In this document: in pieces, positions 45,114 to 54,022 of the stretch
Numbering within the stretch: position 1 is the first letter of the stretch
Layout of the letters: each line of letters begins with the position of its first letter
DNA from: Methylibium sp.
GTDB taxonomy: Bacteria > Pseudomonadota > Gammaproteobacteria > Burkholderiales > Burkholderiaceae_C
Direction: 5' to 3'
Length of the DNA stretch: 64,000 bases
NCBI GenBank assembly: GCA_013824165.1
Contig: PNNH01000048.1
Span: 52,732 to 116,731, forward strand
Notes under the pieces: model-generated
What the model was told of the DNA's origin: nothing
The model's database searches: none
Seen by the model: only the letters and a program-made list of their open reading frames with translations
Made by a program: the position numbers and the translations under genes

Positions 45114-46903
45114 CGATGCGCAGGCGCGGCTGGCTACAGGGCTCGCTGGCGCTGGCCGCCAGCCCCTGGGCGGCAGCCCAGGCTGACGGCAGCCGCAGCA
45201 AGAAGATCCTGCGCACCGCCTTCAACACGGGCGAAGTGGGCTTCGATCCGCCGCAGGTGTCTGACCAAACCTCGGTCATCATCAACGCGCACATCTTCGA
45301 GCCGCCGCTGACCTACGACTGCCTGGCGCGTCCGGCCATGCTGCGCCCGCAGACCGCCGCTGCACTGCCCGAGATCAGCGACGAGGCCCGCCGCTTTGTC
45401 TTCACGCTGCGGCCAGGCATCTTCTTCAGCGAAGACCCGGCCTTCAAGGGCCGTCCTCGCGAGCTGGTGGCGCAGGACTATGTCTATAGCATCAAGCGAT
45501 TCTTCGACCCGCGCCTGAAGACCGAGCACCTCTACCAGTTCGAGAACGCCCAGATCCTCGGCATGACTGCGCTGCGCCAGCGCGCGCTGAAGGCCAAGAC
45601 CGGGCTGGACTACGACAGCCCCGTCGAAGGCCTGCGCGCGCTGGACCGCTACCGCTTTGAAGTGCGGCTGGCGCAGAGCGACCCACGCTTCATCCATGTG
45701 TTCGCCAATGCCGGGCTGACGGGCGCCGTCGCACGCGAGGTGGTCGAAGCCTATGGCGCCGATCTGATGGCCCATCCGGTGGGCACCGGGCCGTTTCGCC
45801 TCAAGTCTTGGCGGCGCGGCTCACTGACGGTGCTGGAGAAGAACCCGGGCTTTCGCGATCAGCGTTTCGACAGCGTGGCGCCCGCGGGTGATGCGCAGGC
45901 CCATGCCATGGCGCAGCGCCTGGCCGGCCGGCGCCTGCCGCTGGTGGACGAGGTGCATGTCAGCATCATCGAAGAAGAACAGCCGCGCTGGCTGGCCTTT
46001 GCCGGCGGTGAACTGGATGTGCTGGAGATGCCGCCCGGCGTGGCACCGATGGCCGTGCCCGGCGGCAGGCTGGCGCCGAATCTGGCCGCGCGCGGCGTGC
46101 AGGCGCGCCAGACTGTGGGTGCGGACGTCAAGCTGAGCTACTTCAACTTCGACGATCCGCAGATCGGCGGCTTCACGCCGGAGAAGGTGGCGCTGCGCCG
46201 CGCCATCGCGCTGGCCTATGACAACGCGGCCGAGATCCGCCTGGTCTTCAAGGGCCAGGCCGTGCCGGCGCAGTCGCTGCTGCCGCCAGCGGTTTATGGC
46301 CACGATCCGCAGCTCAAAAGCGAGATGAGCGCGGCCGACCTGCCGCGCGCCCGCGCGCTGCTGGCCACCTATGGCTACAAGGACGCGGATGGCGATGGGT
46401 ATCTGGAGAACCCCGACGGCTCGCGCCTGACGCTGCGCATGGCCGGCGTCAGCAACAGCCGCCAGCGCGCCATCAACGAGCTGTGGAAGAAGCGCATGGA
46501 CGCCCTGGGCTTGCGCATGGAGTTCGAGAGCGGGCAGTTCGGCGAGCTGATCAAGAAGGCGCTGGCCGGCCAGCTGATGATGTGGGGCTACAGCTGGAAC
46601 AGCTCATCGCCCGACGGCGACTTTTTCCTGGGCATGGGCTATGGCCCCAACAGCGGCCAATCGAACGATGCGCGCATGCAGCTGCCGGCCTATGACGCGC
46701 TGTACCGGCGCCAGCGCGCCCTGCCCGACGGCCCCGAGCGCCAGGCCGCGATGCGCGACGCCAACCGCATGATGCTGGCCTATGTGCCCTATCTGGCGCA
46801 CTGGCATGCGATCCGTGTGGACCTGAGCCAGAAGCGCGTGCACGGCTTCTGGCGCCACCCCTTTGCGCGCGACTGGTGGCGTTTCGTGGACATGGACGAG
46901 TGA
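45110..46903 (+). CDS. Family-5 extracellular solute-binding protein, paralogue 4 (divergent)
   Basis: A 597-residue homologue with a short signal (RRRGWLQGSLALAASPWAAAQA). It is the most divergent of the four: the mature start is ILRTAFNTGEVGFDPPQVSDQTSV, the iron-grip-like block reads LRPGIFFSEDPAFKGRPREL, and the signature FNMEDPVVGGYTP becomes FNFDDPQIGGFTP. HPVGTGPFRLKSWRRGS is retained. GTG 45110 overlaps the preceding stop; ATG 45116 is an alternative start two codons later. It is the end of the binding-protein array; convergent genes begin 94 bp downstream. Confidence 0.92.
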   Translation: MTMRRRGWLQGSLALAASPWAAAQADGSRSKKILRTAFNTGEVGFDPPQVSDQTSVIINAHIFEPPLTYDCLARPAMLRPQTAAALPEISDEARRFVFTLRPGIFFSEDPAFKGRPRELVAQDYVYSIKRFFDPRLKTEHLYQFENAQILGMTALRQRALKAKTGLDYDSPVEGLRALDRYRFEVRLAQSDPRFIHVFANAGLTGAVAREVVEAYGADLMAHPVGTGPFRLKSWRRGSLTVLEKNPGFRDQRFDSVAPAGDAQAHAMAQRLAGRRLPLVDEVHVSIIEEEQPRWLAFAGGELDVLEMPPGVAPMAVPGGRLAPNLAARGVQARQTVGADVKLSYFNFDDPQIGGFTPEKVALRRAIALAYDNAAEIRLVFKGQAVPAQSLLPPAVYGHDPQLKSEMSAADLPRARALLATYGYKDADGDGYLENPDGSRLTLRMAGVSNSRQRAINELWKKRMDALGLRMEFESGQFGELIKKALAGQLMMWGYSWNSSSPDGDFFLGMGYGPNSGQSNDARMQLPAYDALYRRQRALPDGPERQAAMRDANRMMLAYVPYLAHWHAIRVDLSQKRVHGFWRHPFARDWWRFVDMDE

Positions 46904-46997
46904 ACGGGCACAGCCGCCGGCAGCAGGAAAACGTTCAATCATGTTCATGGTTCAAGCCTGAGCTTTGCAGCTAACGATGGGACGACCGGCCTGGGCC

Positions 46998-47366
46998 TCA
47001 CAGCTCCTGGCCGATCCGGATCAGCGAGCCGTCCTCATCAATCACGGCGAACTCCCTCATGCCCCAGGGCTTGTTTTCGACCGGGGTGATGCGCGGAATG
47101 CCGCGCGCCGGCAGCTGGGCGGCCGAGAACGCTTCGAACAGGGCATCGACGTCCTGCACGCGGAAGTAGCAGCCGAAGGCGGACTCTTGCGGCCGGAGCG
47201 CTTCGTGCAGGAAGAAATGGACTTCCAGCGCGCCGCGCTCGACGATCGCGTAGTCACCCCCCGGCGAGACGATCTCGCCCTCGAAGCCGAGCCGGCGGTA
47301 GAACTCAAGGGTTCGGGCCATCGACCGGCTGGGCAGCTGCGGGATGGCGATGTCGTGCGGCGGCAT
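46998..47366 (-). CDS. VOC family (glyoxalase/bleomycin-resistance fold) protein
   Basis: A 122-residue protein of the vicinal-oxygen-chelate fold. It has two beta-alpha-beta-beta-beta units: IAIPQLPSRSMARTLEFYRRLGFEGE and then YFRVQDVDALFEAF, with EFAVIDEDGSLIRIG at the end. The pattern is that of the bleomycin-resistance-like subgroup; EVHFFLHEA is typical. An enzymatic role cannot be assigned: the metal-ligand positions are not clear by eye. It follows the GNAT gene by 27 bp on the same strand and is probably co-transcribed. Confidence 0.88.
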   Translation of the reverse strand: MPPHDIAIPQLPSRSMARTLEFYRRLGFEGEIVSPGGDYAIVERGALEVHFFLHEALRPQESAFGCYFRVQDVDALFEAFSAAQLPARGIPRITPVENKPWGMREFAVIDEDGSLIRIGQEL

Positions 47367-47393
47367 GGGGCGTACTGGCGTGAGGGTCCTAGG

Positions 47394-47957
47394 TCAGCGG
47401 GATGCGCCAGCGGACCAGTCTTTGCGCAGAAGGCCGTACATCGCACTGTCCGACACTTCATCGCCCACGATCCAGCGCTCGCGCAGATAGCCTTCCTTGG
47501 CAAAACCCAGCCGCTCCAGTGAGCGGGCAGACGCCGTGTTGCGCGGATCGATGTCGGCTTCGATACGGTTGAGGTCGAGGTTCTCGAAACCATAGGCCAC
47601 GAGGGCACGCAGCGCCTCATGCATATAGCCGTGACCCCAGGCCGATGCAGCGAGGCCATAGCCGATCTCGGCGCGGCGGCACTGCGCCGAGATGGCGAAC
47701 AGCGTGCACTGCCCAAGCAAACGCCCGTCCTCCAAGCGTTCCAGGCCCAAGCGCAGGTGCTCGCCGGATTCGAGCGACTTCGCGTCGCGTTCGATGGCCG
47801 CATGGGCCTGATCGATGCTCGTCCATGGCGGACTGCTCCAGTACCGCATCACCAGCGGATCAGAGAAGATGTCGAGCAGCGCCTGGGCGTCCGCCGGCCG
47901 GTAGGGGCGCAGCAGCAGGCGCTCGGTGCGCAGCGGTAGGTTCAAGAAGACGGGCAT
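47394..47957 (-). CDS. GNAT family N-acetyltransferase (RimJ/RimL-like)
   Basis: A 187-residue acetyltransferase. The N-terminal motif LPLRTERLLLRPYRPADAQALLDIFSDP, the acetyl-CoA region AEIGYGLAASAWGHGYMHEALRALVAYGF and the following LDLNRIEADIDPRNTASARSLERLGFAKEGYLRE are the standard RimJ/RimL-type signatures. The substrate (ribosomal protein N-terminus, antibiotic or small amine) is not predictable. It lies 29 bp after the persulfide dioxygenase gene and 27 bp before the VOC gene, all on the minus strand. Confidence 0.93.
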   Translation of the reverse strand: MPVFLNLPLRTERLLLRPYRPADAQALLDIFSDPLVMRYWSSPPWTSIDQAHAAIERDAKSLESGEHLRLGLERLEDGRLLGQCTLFAISAQCRRAEIGYGLAASAWGHGYMHEALRALVAYGFENLDLNRIEADIDPRNTASARSLERLGFAKEGYLRERWIVGDEVSDSAMYGLLRKDWSAGASR

Positions 47958-47986
47958 TGGGTGCGTTGCTGTTGCTGATGTGGCGC

Positions 47987-49093
47987 TCAGCCGCGCCCCG
48001 TCGTCTCCACCGGCAGGCGCTCGGCATTCCAGCGCAGCATGCCACCGGCCAGATTGGCCACGCGCTTGAAGCCGGCGCGCTGCAGCAGCACCGTGGCCTG
48101 GGCCGAGCGGGTGCCGGAGCGGCAGACGCTGATCACCGGCCGCGCCGGATCCAGCTCGGCCAGCCGGGCCTGCAGCTCGCCCAGCGGCAGCAGCCGTGCC
48201 TGCGCGATATGGCCCAAGGTGTTGTTGAACTCCTCGGCTTCGCGCACATCGAGCAGCTGGATGGCCGCGCCGTCGGCGCTGCGCAGCTTTTCCTGCAAGG
48301 CGGCGGGCTGGATTTCCCAGATGCCGCCGAAGGTGAAGCTCAGCGGCGCCCAGTCAGGCTCGTCGCCGCTGCCCTCGCCTTCGGATTCGGGCCGGCCGCA
48401 GCGCAGATTGGCCGGCACGGCGATGTCGATCAGCTTGGGGTGCGGCAGGCCCAGCGCGTTCATGAAGCCGGCGAAATCGCCCTCGCTGGCGTCGCCACCC
48501 AGGCGCGGGTTGTAGCGCAGCTCCTCGGCCACGCTGGTGACCGTGAGCCCGCGGTAATCGTGGCCGGGGTAGAGCAGGCAGGCAGGCGGCAGCGAGAGGA
48601 TCTGCTCGCGCACCGAGCGGAACAGCCGGCTGGCGCTGCCCTGCTGGAAATCGGTGCGGCCGCAGCCGCGGATCAGCAGGCTGTCGCCGGTGAAGGCCAT
48701 GCTGTGGTCGTCCAGCACATAGCTCAGGCAGCCATCGGTGTGGCCGGGCGTGGCGCGAACTTCAAGATGGCGCGTCCCGAAAACCACGCGCTCGCCATGC
48801 TGCAGCAGGCGGTCGGCGTTGCCCGCGCCTGAGGCGGCGGACAGCAGGATCTGGCTGGCGCAGCGCTGCTTCAGCAGCCAGGCGCTGGTCACATGGTCGG
48901 CATGCACATGCGTGTCCAGCGTGGCCACCAGGCGCAGGCCCAGCTCGCGCAGCAAGGCGCTGTCGCGCCGCACCTGCTCGAACACCGGGTCGATCAGCAG
49001 CGCCTCGCCACTGGCGGCATCGCCCAGCAGATAGGTGTAGGTGGATGAAGCCGGGTCGAAGAGCTGGCGGAAGATGAGGGTGGCAGCAGACAT
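47987..49093 (-). CDS. Persulfide dioxygenase-rhodanese fusion protein
   Basis: A 368-residue two-domain enzyme. Residues 1-245 form an ETHE1-type metallo-beta-lactamase domain with mononuclear iron ligands H62 (THVHADH), H118 (PGHTDG) and D137 (FTGDSLL); it oxidises glutathione persulfide to sulfite. Residues about 255-365 form a rhodanese domain with active-site C324 in the loop CRSGTRS. Such fusions are known in Burkholderia and couple sulfide oxidation with sulfur transfer. ATG 49093 precedes the domain directly; the frame runs further upstream without a domain. GNAT and VOC genes follow closely. Confidence 0.95.
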   Translation of the reverse strand: MSAATLIFRQLFDPASSTYTYLLGDAASGEALLIDPVFEQVRRDSALLRELGLRLVATLDTHVHADHVTSAWLLKQRCASQILLSAASGAGNADRLLQHGERVVFGTRHLEVRATPGHTDGCLSYVLDDHSMAFTGDSLLIRGCGRTDFQQGSASRLFRSVREQILSLPPACLLYPGHDYRGLTVTSVAEELRYNPRLGGDASEGDFAGFMNALGLPHPKLIDIAVPANLRCGRPESEGEGSGDEPDWAPLSFTFGGIWEIQPAALQEKLRSADGAAIQLLDVREAEEFNNTLGHIAQARLLPLGELQARLAELDPARPVISVCRSGTRSAQATVLLQRAGFKRVANLAGGMLRWNAERLPVETTGRG

Positions 49094-49211
49094 GGGACGA
49101 GCGGGTGTGCGGTGCGTGTCGTCGAATGATCTTAGGGCAACGCTGGACAAGTCCCTCGCGCACGGCGCATCCCTGCTTTGGGCGCCTCCGGCGATCGAGC
49201 GCATCGTCCGC

Positions 49212-50156
49212 CTACAGCCGGGTCCAGTCCTTCACCGCCGGGTGGAAGAAGCCCGACTGCGTGTAGGCGCGCTTGAGCTGGCCGCTGCGGCGCAAGGCCT
49301 GCAAGCCGGCATCCAAGGCAGGCGCCAGCTGCGCGCTGGCCGGATGCTTGGCCGACAGCACATAGTGCCGGGTGCCGTGCATGGATATCTTCAACCCTGG
49401 CACCGGCACCAGCGTGATGCCATCCACTTTCAGCAGCATGCCCTCACCCGGCTGGAACGGTGCCAGCAGCACATCGGCCCGGCCGCTCTGCAACATGCGC
49501 GGCATCAGCGACCAGTTGCCCACATGCTGCAGGCGATCCTGCAGGCCGAGCTGAATCAGCGTCTGCCAGTCCACTGGCCAATCGCGGTTGGAGAGCAGCC
49601 GCAGGCGCCGCAGATCCTCAAGGCTGCGCGCCGCCAGCGCCAGGCGATTTGAAGGCACGGTGTAGAGCCCGGCTTCGAACTCACCGTCTTCGACCAGCGG
49701 CAGACTGAACAAGAGCCCAGGCTCGCGCTCGGCAAAGTCCCCCCGCCAATAGGTGGTGGCGGTGCAGGCGGCGAGCCCGGCCCGCAGGTCCAACTTGAGG
49801 CGGGCGTCGGTCGGCCGGGCCAGCATGTCGAGCGCACTGGCGATGGTCGCCTGGGCCAGGGCCTGATGGATCAACACCACCTCGGCCACATCGCGGCGTG
49901 CATGCGCGCCGCCAAAGTCGGTGACTTCAGCCGGCGGCCGGCCGCCGAGAAAGCGTTGATAGTCCAGCAGAACGTCGTCGGGCACCAGCGCTGGCAACTG
50001 TGCCGGCGGGCGCTTCACCGCGGCAGGCGTGGCCAGCAGCTTGTTGCTGGCCAGCACGGTTCCCGACGCCGCCAGCCCCATGGACAAGCCCGCAAGAACG
50101 TCCCTGCGCCGCAGCGCATGGGCGTGGGGGCCGGGCTGGACGCTCGGGGAAGTCAT
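49212..50156 (-). CDS. Tat-signal periplasmic solute-binding-like protein
   Basis: A 314-residue exported protein with a twin-arginine-like signal ([24 protein letters not shown]) and a two-lobed binding-protein pattern. Segments [51 protein letters not shown] and [40 protein letters not shown] resemble the family-3 amino-acid-binding fold as found in orphan proteins next to signalling genes. Conserved amino-acid ligand residues are not evident, so the ligand is unknown. No ABC permease adjoins. It is divergent from the acetoacetyl-CoA synthetase gene. Confidence 0.8.
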   Translation of the reverse strand: MTSPSVQPGPHAHALRRRDVLAGLSMGLAASGTVLASNKLLATPAAVKRPPAQLPALVPDDVLLDYQRFLGGRPPAEVTDFGGAHARRDVAEVVLIHQALAQATIASALDMLARPTDARLKLDLRAGLAACTATTYWRGDFAEREPGLLFSLPLVEDGEFEAGLYTVPSNRLALAARSLEDLRRLRLLSNRDWPVDWQTLIQLGLQDRLQHVGNWSLMPRMLQSGRADVLLAPFQPGEGMLLKVDGITLVPVPGLKISMHGTRHYVLSAKHPASAQLAPALDAGLQALRRSGQLKRAYTQSGFFHPAVKDWTRL

Positions 50157-50328
50157 GGCTCAGTTTAGCCTTGAGACCGGACCTTGGGCAGGCGCGTGGT
50201 GTCCCCTTTGCAGAGGTGCCAGCCGCCACCGCCAAGGCCGGCGAGTCGTCACCTTCAGGACTCGACATGGGCGGCTTCGGGACCAGAATGCCGCCTCACA
50301 GAGCCCAAGAACAATCGGAGACCCACCC

Positions 50329-52380
50329 ATGACGATGCCCGTGGCACAGCAGCCCCACCAGATCGAACGCTACCAGGCCTTCCTGCAGCAGCGCCTGGGC
50401 CTGCGCTTCGACAGCTACGACGCGCTGTGGCAATGGTCGGTCAGCGAGCTCGATGCCTTCTGGCTCAGCGTCTGGGACTTCTTCGAGCTGCAGTCAGCGA
50501 CGCCGTTCAAGCAGGCGCTGTGCGAGGAGCGCATGCCTGGCGCACGCTGGTTCGAGGGCGCGACGATCAACTACGCCGCCCAGGCGCTGCGCCATGCCGC
50601 CGCCGCCAGTGCCGCGGGCCGCCCCGCCATCGTCCACGCCAACGAGGCCATGCTGGCGCGCGGCGAGCTGGCCGAGCTGTCCTGGCCCGAGCTACAGCGC
50701 CAGGTCGGCACGCTGGCCGCCGCGCTACGCGGCATGGGCGTTGGCCGCGGCGACCGCGTCGTCGCCTATATGCCCAACATCCCGCAGACGGCGGTGGCCT
50801 TTCTCGCGGTGGCCAGCCTGGGCGCGATCTGGTCGGTGTGCTCGCCCGATATGGGGCCAGTGGCCGTGCTGGACCGCTTCACGCAGATCGAGCCGAAGGC
50901 GCTGATCGGCGTCGACGGCTATGTCTACGCCGGCCAGGCCGTGCCGCGCCTGGCCTTGCTGCGCGAGATGCTGGATGCGCTACCCACGGTGGAGCATGTC
51001 TTGCTGCTGCCGCAGCTGGACGCCGCGGCCGACGTCCAGGCCCTGGCCCGCCCCGGCCGCCAGGCGCATCACCTGGGCGCGCTGCTGGCGCAAGACCTGG
51101 CCCCCGAGCAGCAGGTGCAGCCCGAGCAGCTGCCCTTCGACCACCCGCTGTGGATCGTCTACTCCAGCGGCACCACCGGCCTGCCAAAGCCCATCGTGCA
51201 CGGCCATGGCGGCATCGTGCTCGAAGGGCTCAAGGGCGCGGTGCTGCACAACGATCTGCGCGCCGAGGACCGCTTCCACTGGTACAGCTCCACCGGCTGG
51301 ATCATGTGGAACTGCCAGATCAGCGCGCTGCTGGCTGGCTGCACGATCTGCCTGTTCGACGGCAGCCCCGGCGGCAGCCGCGAGCAGCCGGACTGGGGCA
51401 CGCTCTGGCGCTTCGCCGCGCTGAGCAAGGCCAACTTCTTCGGCGCCGGCGCGGCCTTCTACGCCAGCTGCCTGAAGGCCGGCGTCGAGCCGATGGCCGA
51501 GGGCGATCTGTCGGCGCTGCGCGCGGTCGGCTCGACCGGCAGCCCGCTGGCCGACGAGTGCTACTACTGGATCTGGGCGCACTGCCCCAAGCCCGGCGGC
51601 CGCGACATCTGGATCGCCTGCATCAGCGGCGGCACCGATTTCGCCGGCGCCTTCCTGGCCGGCCATCCACTGCTGCCGGTGCGGCGCGGGCAGATGCAAT
51701 GCCGCTGCCTGGGCGCCGCGGTCTATGCCTACGGCCCGCCGGACACGCAAGGACAAGGCCAGCCCTTGGTCGACGAGGTGGGAGAGCTGGTCTGCACGCG
51801 GCCCATCCCATCGATGCCCCTGCGTTTTTGGAACGACGCAGGCGACCAGCGCTACCTCGACAGCTACTTCGACATGTACCGCGGCCCCAGGGGCGAAGGC
51901 ATCTGGCGCCACGGCGACTGGCTGCGCATCACGCCCGAGGGCGGCGCCATCATCTACGGCCGCTCGGACGCCACCATCAACCGCCACGGCATCCGTATGG
52001 GCACGGCCGAGCTGTACCGCGCGGTGGAGACGCAACCCGAGGTGCTGGACAGCCTGGTGGTGGACCTGGAATACCTGGGACGCGAGAGCTATATGCCGCT
52101 GTTCGTCGTGCTGCGCGAGGGCCTCACGCTGGACGAGGCACTGACGCGCCGGCTGCGCGATGCGATCAAGGCCGCGCTCTCGCCACGCCATGTGCCCAGC
52201 GAGATCCTGCAGGTGCAGGCCGTGCCGCGCACGCTGTCGGGCAAGAAGATGGAACTGCCGGTGAAGAAACTGCTGCTGGGCACCGCGCCCGAGACGGTGT
52301 TCAAACGCGACGCGATGGCCAATGCCGGCTGCGTGGACTGGTTCGTCGCCTTTGCCGCCAGGCGGCTGGCGCAAGGGTGA
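50329..52380 (+). CDS. Acetoacetyl-CoA synthetase (acetoacetate-CoA ligase)
   Basis: A 683-residue ANL-superfamily adenylate-forming enzyme that activates acetoacetate with ATP and CoA. The N-terminal DUF3448-like part (LWQWSVSELDAFWLSVWDFFEL) is followed by the AMP-binding P-loop YSSGTTGLPKPIVHGHGG (278-295), then GSTGSPLADE, HGDWLRITPEGGAIIYGRSDATINRHGIRMGTAELYR and the catalytic-lysine region RTLSGKKMELPVKKLL. The length and the motif WNCQISALLAGCTICLFDG separate it from acetyl-CoA synthetase. ATG 50329 has GGAG about ten bases upstream. It is convergent with trxC (15-bp gap). It links ketone bodies or polyhydroxybutyrate products to central metabolism. Confidence 0.95.
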   Translation: MTMPVAQQPHQIERYQAFLQQRLGLRFDSYDALWQWSVSELDAFWLSVWDFFELQSATPFKQALCEERMPGARWFEGATINYAAQALRHAAAASAAGRPAIVHANEAMLARGELAELSWPELQRQVGTLAAALRGMGVGRGDRVVAYMPNIPQTAVAFLAVASLGAIWSVCSPDMGPVAVLDRFTQIEPKALIGVDGYVYAGQAVPRLALLREMLDALPTVEHVLLLPQLDAAADVQALARPGRQAHHLGALLAQDLAPEQQVQPEQLPFDHPLWIVYSSGTTGLPKPIVHGHGGIVLEGLKGAVLHNDLRAEDRFHWYSSTGWIMWNCQISALLAGCTICLFDGSPGGSREQPDWGTLWRFAALSKANFFGAGAAFYASCLKAGVEPMAEGDLSALRAVGSTGSPLADECYYWIWAHCPKPGGRDIWIACISGGTDFAGAFLAGHPLLPVRRGQMQCRCLGAAVYAYGPPDTQGQGQPLVDEVGELVCTRPIPSMPLRFWNDAGDQRYLDSYFDMYRGPRGEGIWRHGDWLRITPEGGAIIYGRSDATINRHGIRMGTAELYRAVETQPEVLDSLVVDLEYLGRESYMPLFVVLREGLTLDEALTRRLRDAIKAALSPRHVPSEILQVQAVPRTLSGKKMELPVKKLLLGTAPETVFKRDAMANAGCVDWFVAFAARRLAQG

Positions 52381-52395
52381 GGGCGCCCGGGCCGC

Positions 52396-52824
52396 TCAGC
52401 GCCGCAGATCCTGCATCAGCCACTGCAGGATCTGCGGCGCCTGCATCGCGCCGGAGATGCGGCCTTGCTCCTGACCGCCGTGGATCAAGAGCAGCGTGGG
52501 CAGACTGCGGATGCCCCATTGCTGCGACAGGCGCGGGTTGGCATCGCTGTCGACCTTGACGAACAGGGCCTGGCCCTTGAGCTGCTGGGCGGCCTGCGCG
52601 AAGTGCGGCGCCATCATGCGGCAGGGACCGCACCAGGCAGCCCAGAAATCCACCACCACCGGCAACTCGCTGCCGGCGACGACGGCGTCGAAGTTGGCCT
52701 CGGTCAGCGCCACCGGCTCACCGGTCAGCAAGCCGGCCTTGCAGTGGCCGCAGACCGGGTCCTGCGCGGCGCGCTCGGCCGGCACGCGGTTCTTTGTGAG
52801 GCAGTGGGGACAGGTGATGATCAT
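52396..52824 (-). CDS. trxC: Thioredoxin TrxC (thioredoxin 2)
   Basis: A 142-residue thioredoxin 2 with an N-terminal zinc ribbon (C5-xx-C8 and C25-xx-C28) and the redox-active site W64-C65-G66-P67-C68 in DFWAAWCGPCRMM. The cis-proline is in GIRSLPTLLL. It reduces disulfides in the cytoplasm, especially under oxidative stress. ATG 52824 is preferred; TTG 52833 with AAGGAG close upstream is an alternative giving three more residues. It lies 57 bp after a divergent paralogue and is probably co-transcribed with it. Confidence 0.95.
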   Translation of the reverse strand: MIITCPHCLTKNRVPAERAAQDPVCGHCKAGLLTGEPVALTEANFDAVVAGSELPVVVDFWAAWCGPCRMMAPHFAQAAQQLKGQALFVKVDSDANPRLSQQWGIRSLPTLLLIHGGQEQGRISGAMQAPQILQWLMQDLRR

Positions 52825-52881
52825 GATGGGCAAGCACTCCTTGCCCGGCAGATGGGGGGCGGTGTGAGCGCTTTCAAGCCG

Positions 52882-53331
52882 TCACAGATCGGCCCAGCCG
52901 GAAGCGTGGCATTCGGCCGCGGCCCATTCGGCGATCTGGTGGGCCGCCATCGCGCCGGCATGGCGCTGCAGCTCCTGGCCGCGCAGGAACAGCAGCATGG
53001 TGGGCGGGGTGCGCACCGCAAAGCGAGTCACCAGGCGCGGGCTCTTGTCCACATCGACGCGGAACATCGCCACCCGCCCCTTCATCGAGCGTGCCGCCAG
53101 CGCCAGCTGCGGCCCCATCATGCGGCAGGGCCCGGCCCAGCTGGCCCAGAACTCCACCAGCACCGGCAGGCCATGCGGCAGGACCACCGCATCGAAGTTG
53201 GCTTCGCCCAGCTCGCTGACTTCGCCGCTGAGTAAGGCATGGCCGCATTGGGAGCAGACCGGGCCCAGCAGCGCGCGGGCTTCGGAGATCTGGTTCTGGC
53301 TCAGGCAGGAGGTGCAGGGAATCAACAGCAT
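52882..53331 (-). CDS. TrxC paralogue with altered active site WAGPC
   Basis: A 149-residue thioredoxin-fold protein with the same layout as TrxC: zinc ribbon C6-xx-C9 and C26-xx-C29, then the thioredoxin domain. The active site reads W65-A66-G67-P68-C69, so the nucleophilic first cysteine is alanine and only the second remains. The cis-proline region is present (VRTPPTMLLFLRG). It cannot run the normal dithiol cycle; a monothiol reductase, trap or structural role is possible. It sits directly upstream of trxC, suggesting a duplication followed by loss of the catalytic Cys. Confidence 0.92.
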   Translation of the reverse strand: MLLIPCTSCLSQNQISEARALLGPVCSQCGHALLSGEVSELGEANFDAVVLPHGLPVLVEFWASWAGPCRMMGPQLALAARSMKGRVAMFRVDVDKSPRLVTRFAVRTPPTMLLFLRGQELQRHAGAMAAHQIAEWAAAECHASGWADL

Positions 53332-53435
53332 GGCGGACCTTTCCAGGCCCGTATCAGGGAATCGGGCCTTTGTGCCGCGATTCTGCGCAGCCGGTCCACA
53401 CCCAGGCGTTTCAAAGCCTGCCAGGGCGTAACAAG

Positions 53436-53948
53436 CTATAGCGGCAGCTCGGTGTAATAGCGCCCACCGTGAAATATCAACGGTTGCGCCGCCGGATTGA
53501 AGGCGCAGCGCTCGACCTCGCCGACAAAGATGACGTGATCGCCTTCCTCATACTGGCTGCGGTTGGCGCATTCGAACACCGCCGCCACGCCCTCCAGCAC
53601 CGGCGCGCCGCCCGCGCCCTCGCGCCAGGCCACGCCAGCAAAGCGGTCGATGTCACGCGTGGCAAAGCGTTCGGCCAGCGCCTTCTGGTCGGCCGCCAGG
53701 ATGTTGATCGCATAGTGCGAGCCGCGGCTGAAGACCGGCATCGAGCCGGCCCGCATGCCCAGGCTCCACAGCACCAGCGGCGGCGCCAGCGAGACCGAAT
53801 TGAAGGAATTGGCCGTCAGGCCGACCAGCACGCCATCGGCCCCACGGGCAGTGACGATGGTGACGCCGGTGGCGAACATGCCCAGGGCCGAGCGGAACTG
53901 CCGGCTGTCTGGGCCGGGCAGGGCGGAGGGGTCGGGGGCGCTGGACAT
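53436..53948 (-). CDS. Flavin reductase family protein (HpaC/RutF-like)
   Basis: A 170-residue flavin-binding split-barrel protein. Signatures are FRSALGMFATGVTIVTARGADGVLVGLTANSFNSVSLAPPLVLWSL, then FAINIL-like YAINILAADQKALAERFAT and the C-terminal DHVIFVGEVERCAFNPAAQPLIFHGGRYYTEL. Such enzymes supply reduced FMN or FAD to a partner monooxygenase; no monooxygenase is adjacent. ATG 53948 (MSSAPDP) is used; the frame extends into the upstream divergent gene. It is followed after 104 bp by the TrxC paralogue on the same strand. Confidence 0.93.
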   Translation of the reverse strand: MSSAPDPSALPGPDSRQFRSALGMFATGVTIVTARGADGVLVGLTANSFNSVSLAPPLVLWSLGMRAGSMPVFSRGSHYAINILAADQKALAERFATRDIDRFAGVAWREGAGGAPVLEGVAAVFECANRSQYEEGDHVIFVGEVERCAFNPAAQPLIFHGGRYYTELPL

Positions 53949-54022
53949 GGCCCGCATTGTCGACCATGCCCCGGCCGCGCTGCGGCAGCAAGGAATTGCG
54001 CGCTTGCCCCAAAATGCAGGCC

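Noticed and set aside
50184..52559. Plus-strand open frame of 791 codons overlapping acetoacetyl-CoA synthetase in another frame
   Set aside because: It is Arg/Ala/Pro-rich without domains; the overlapping frame has the complete ANL-family motif set.
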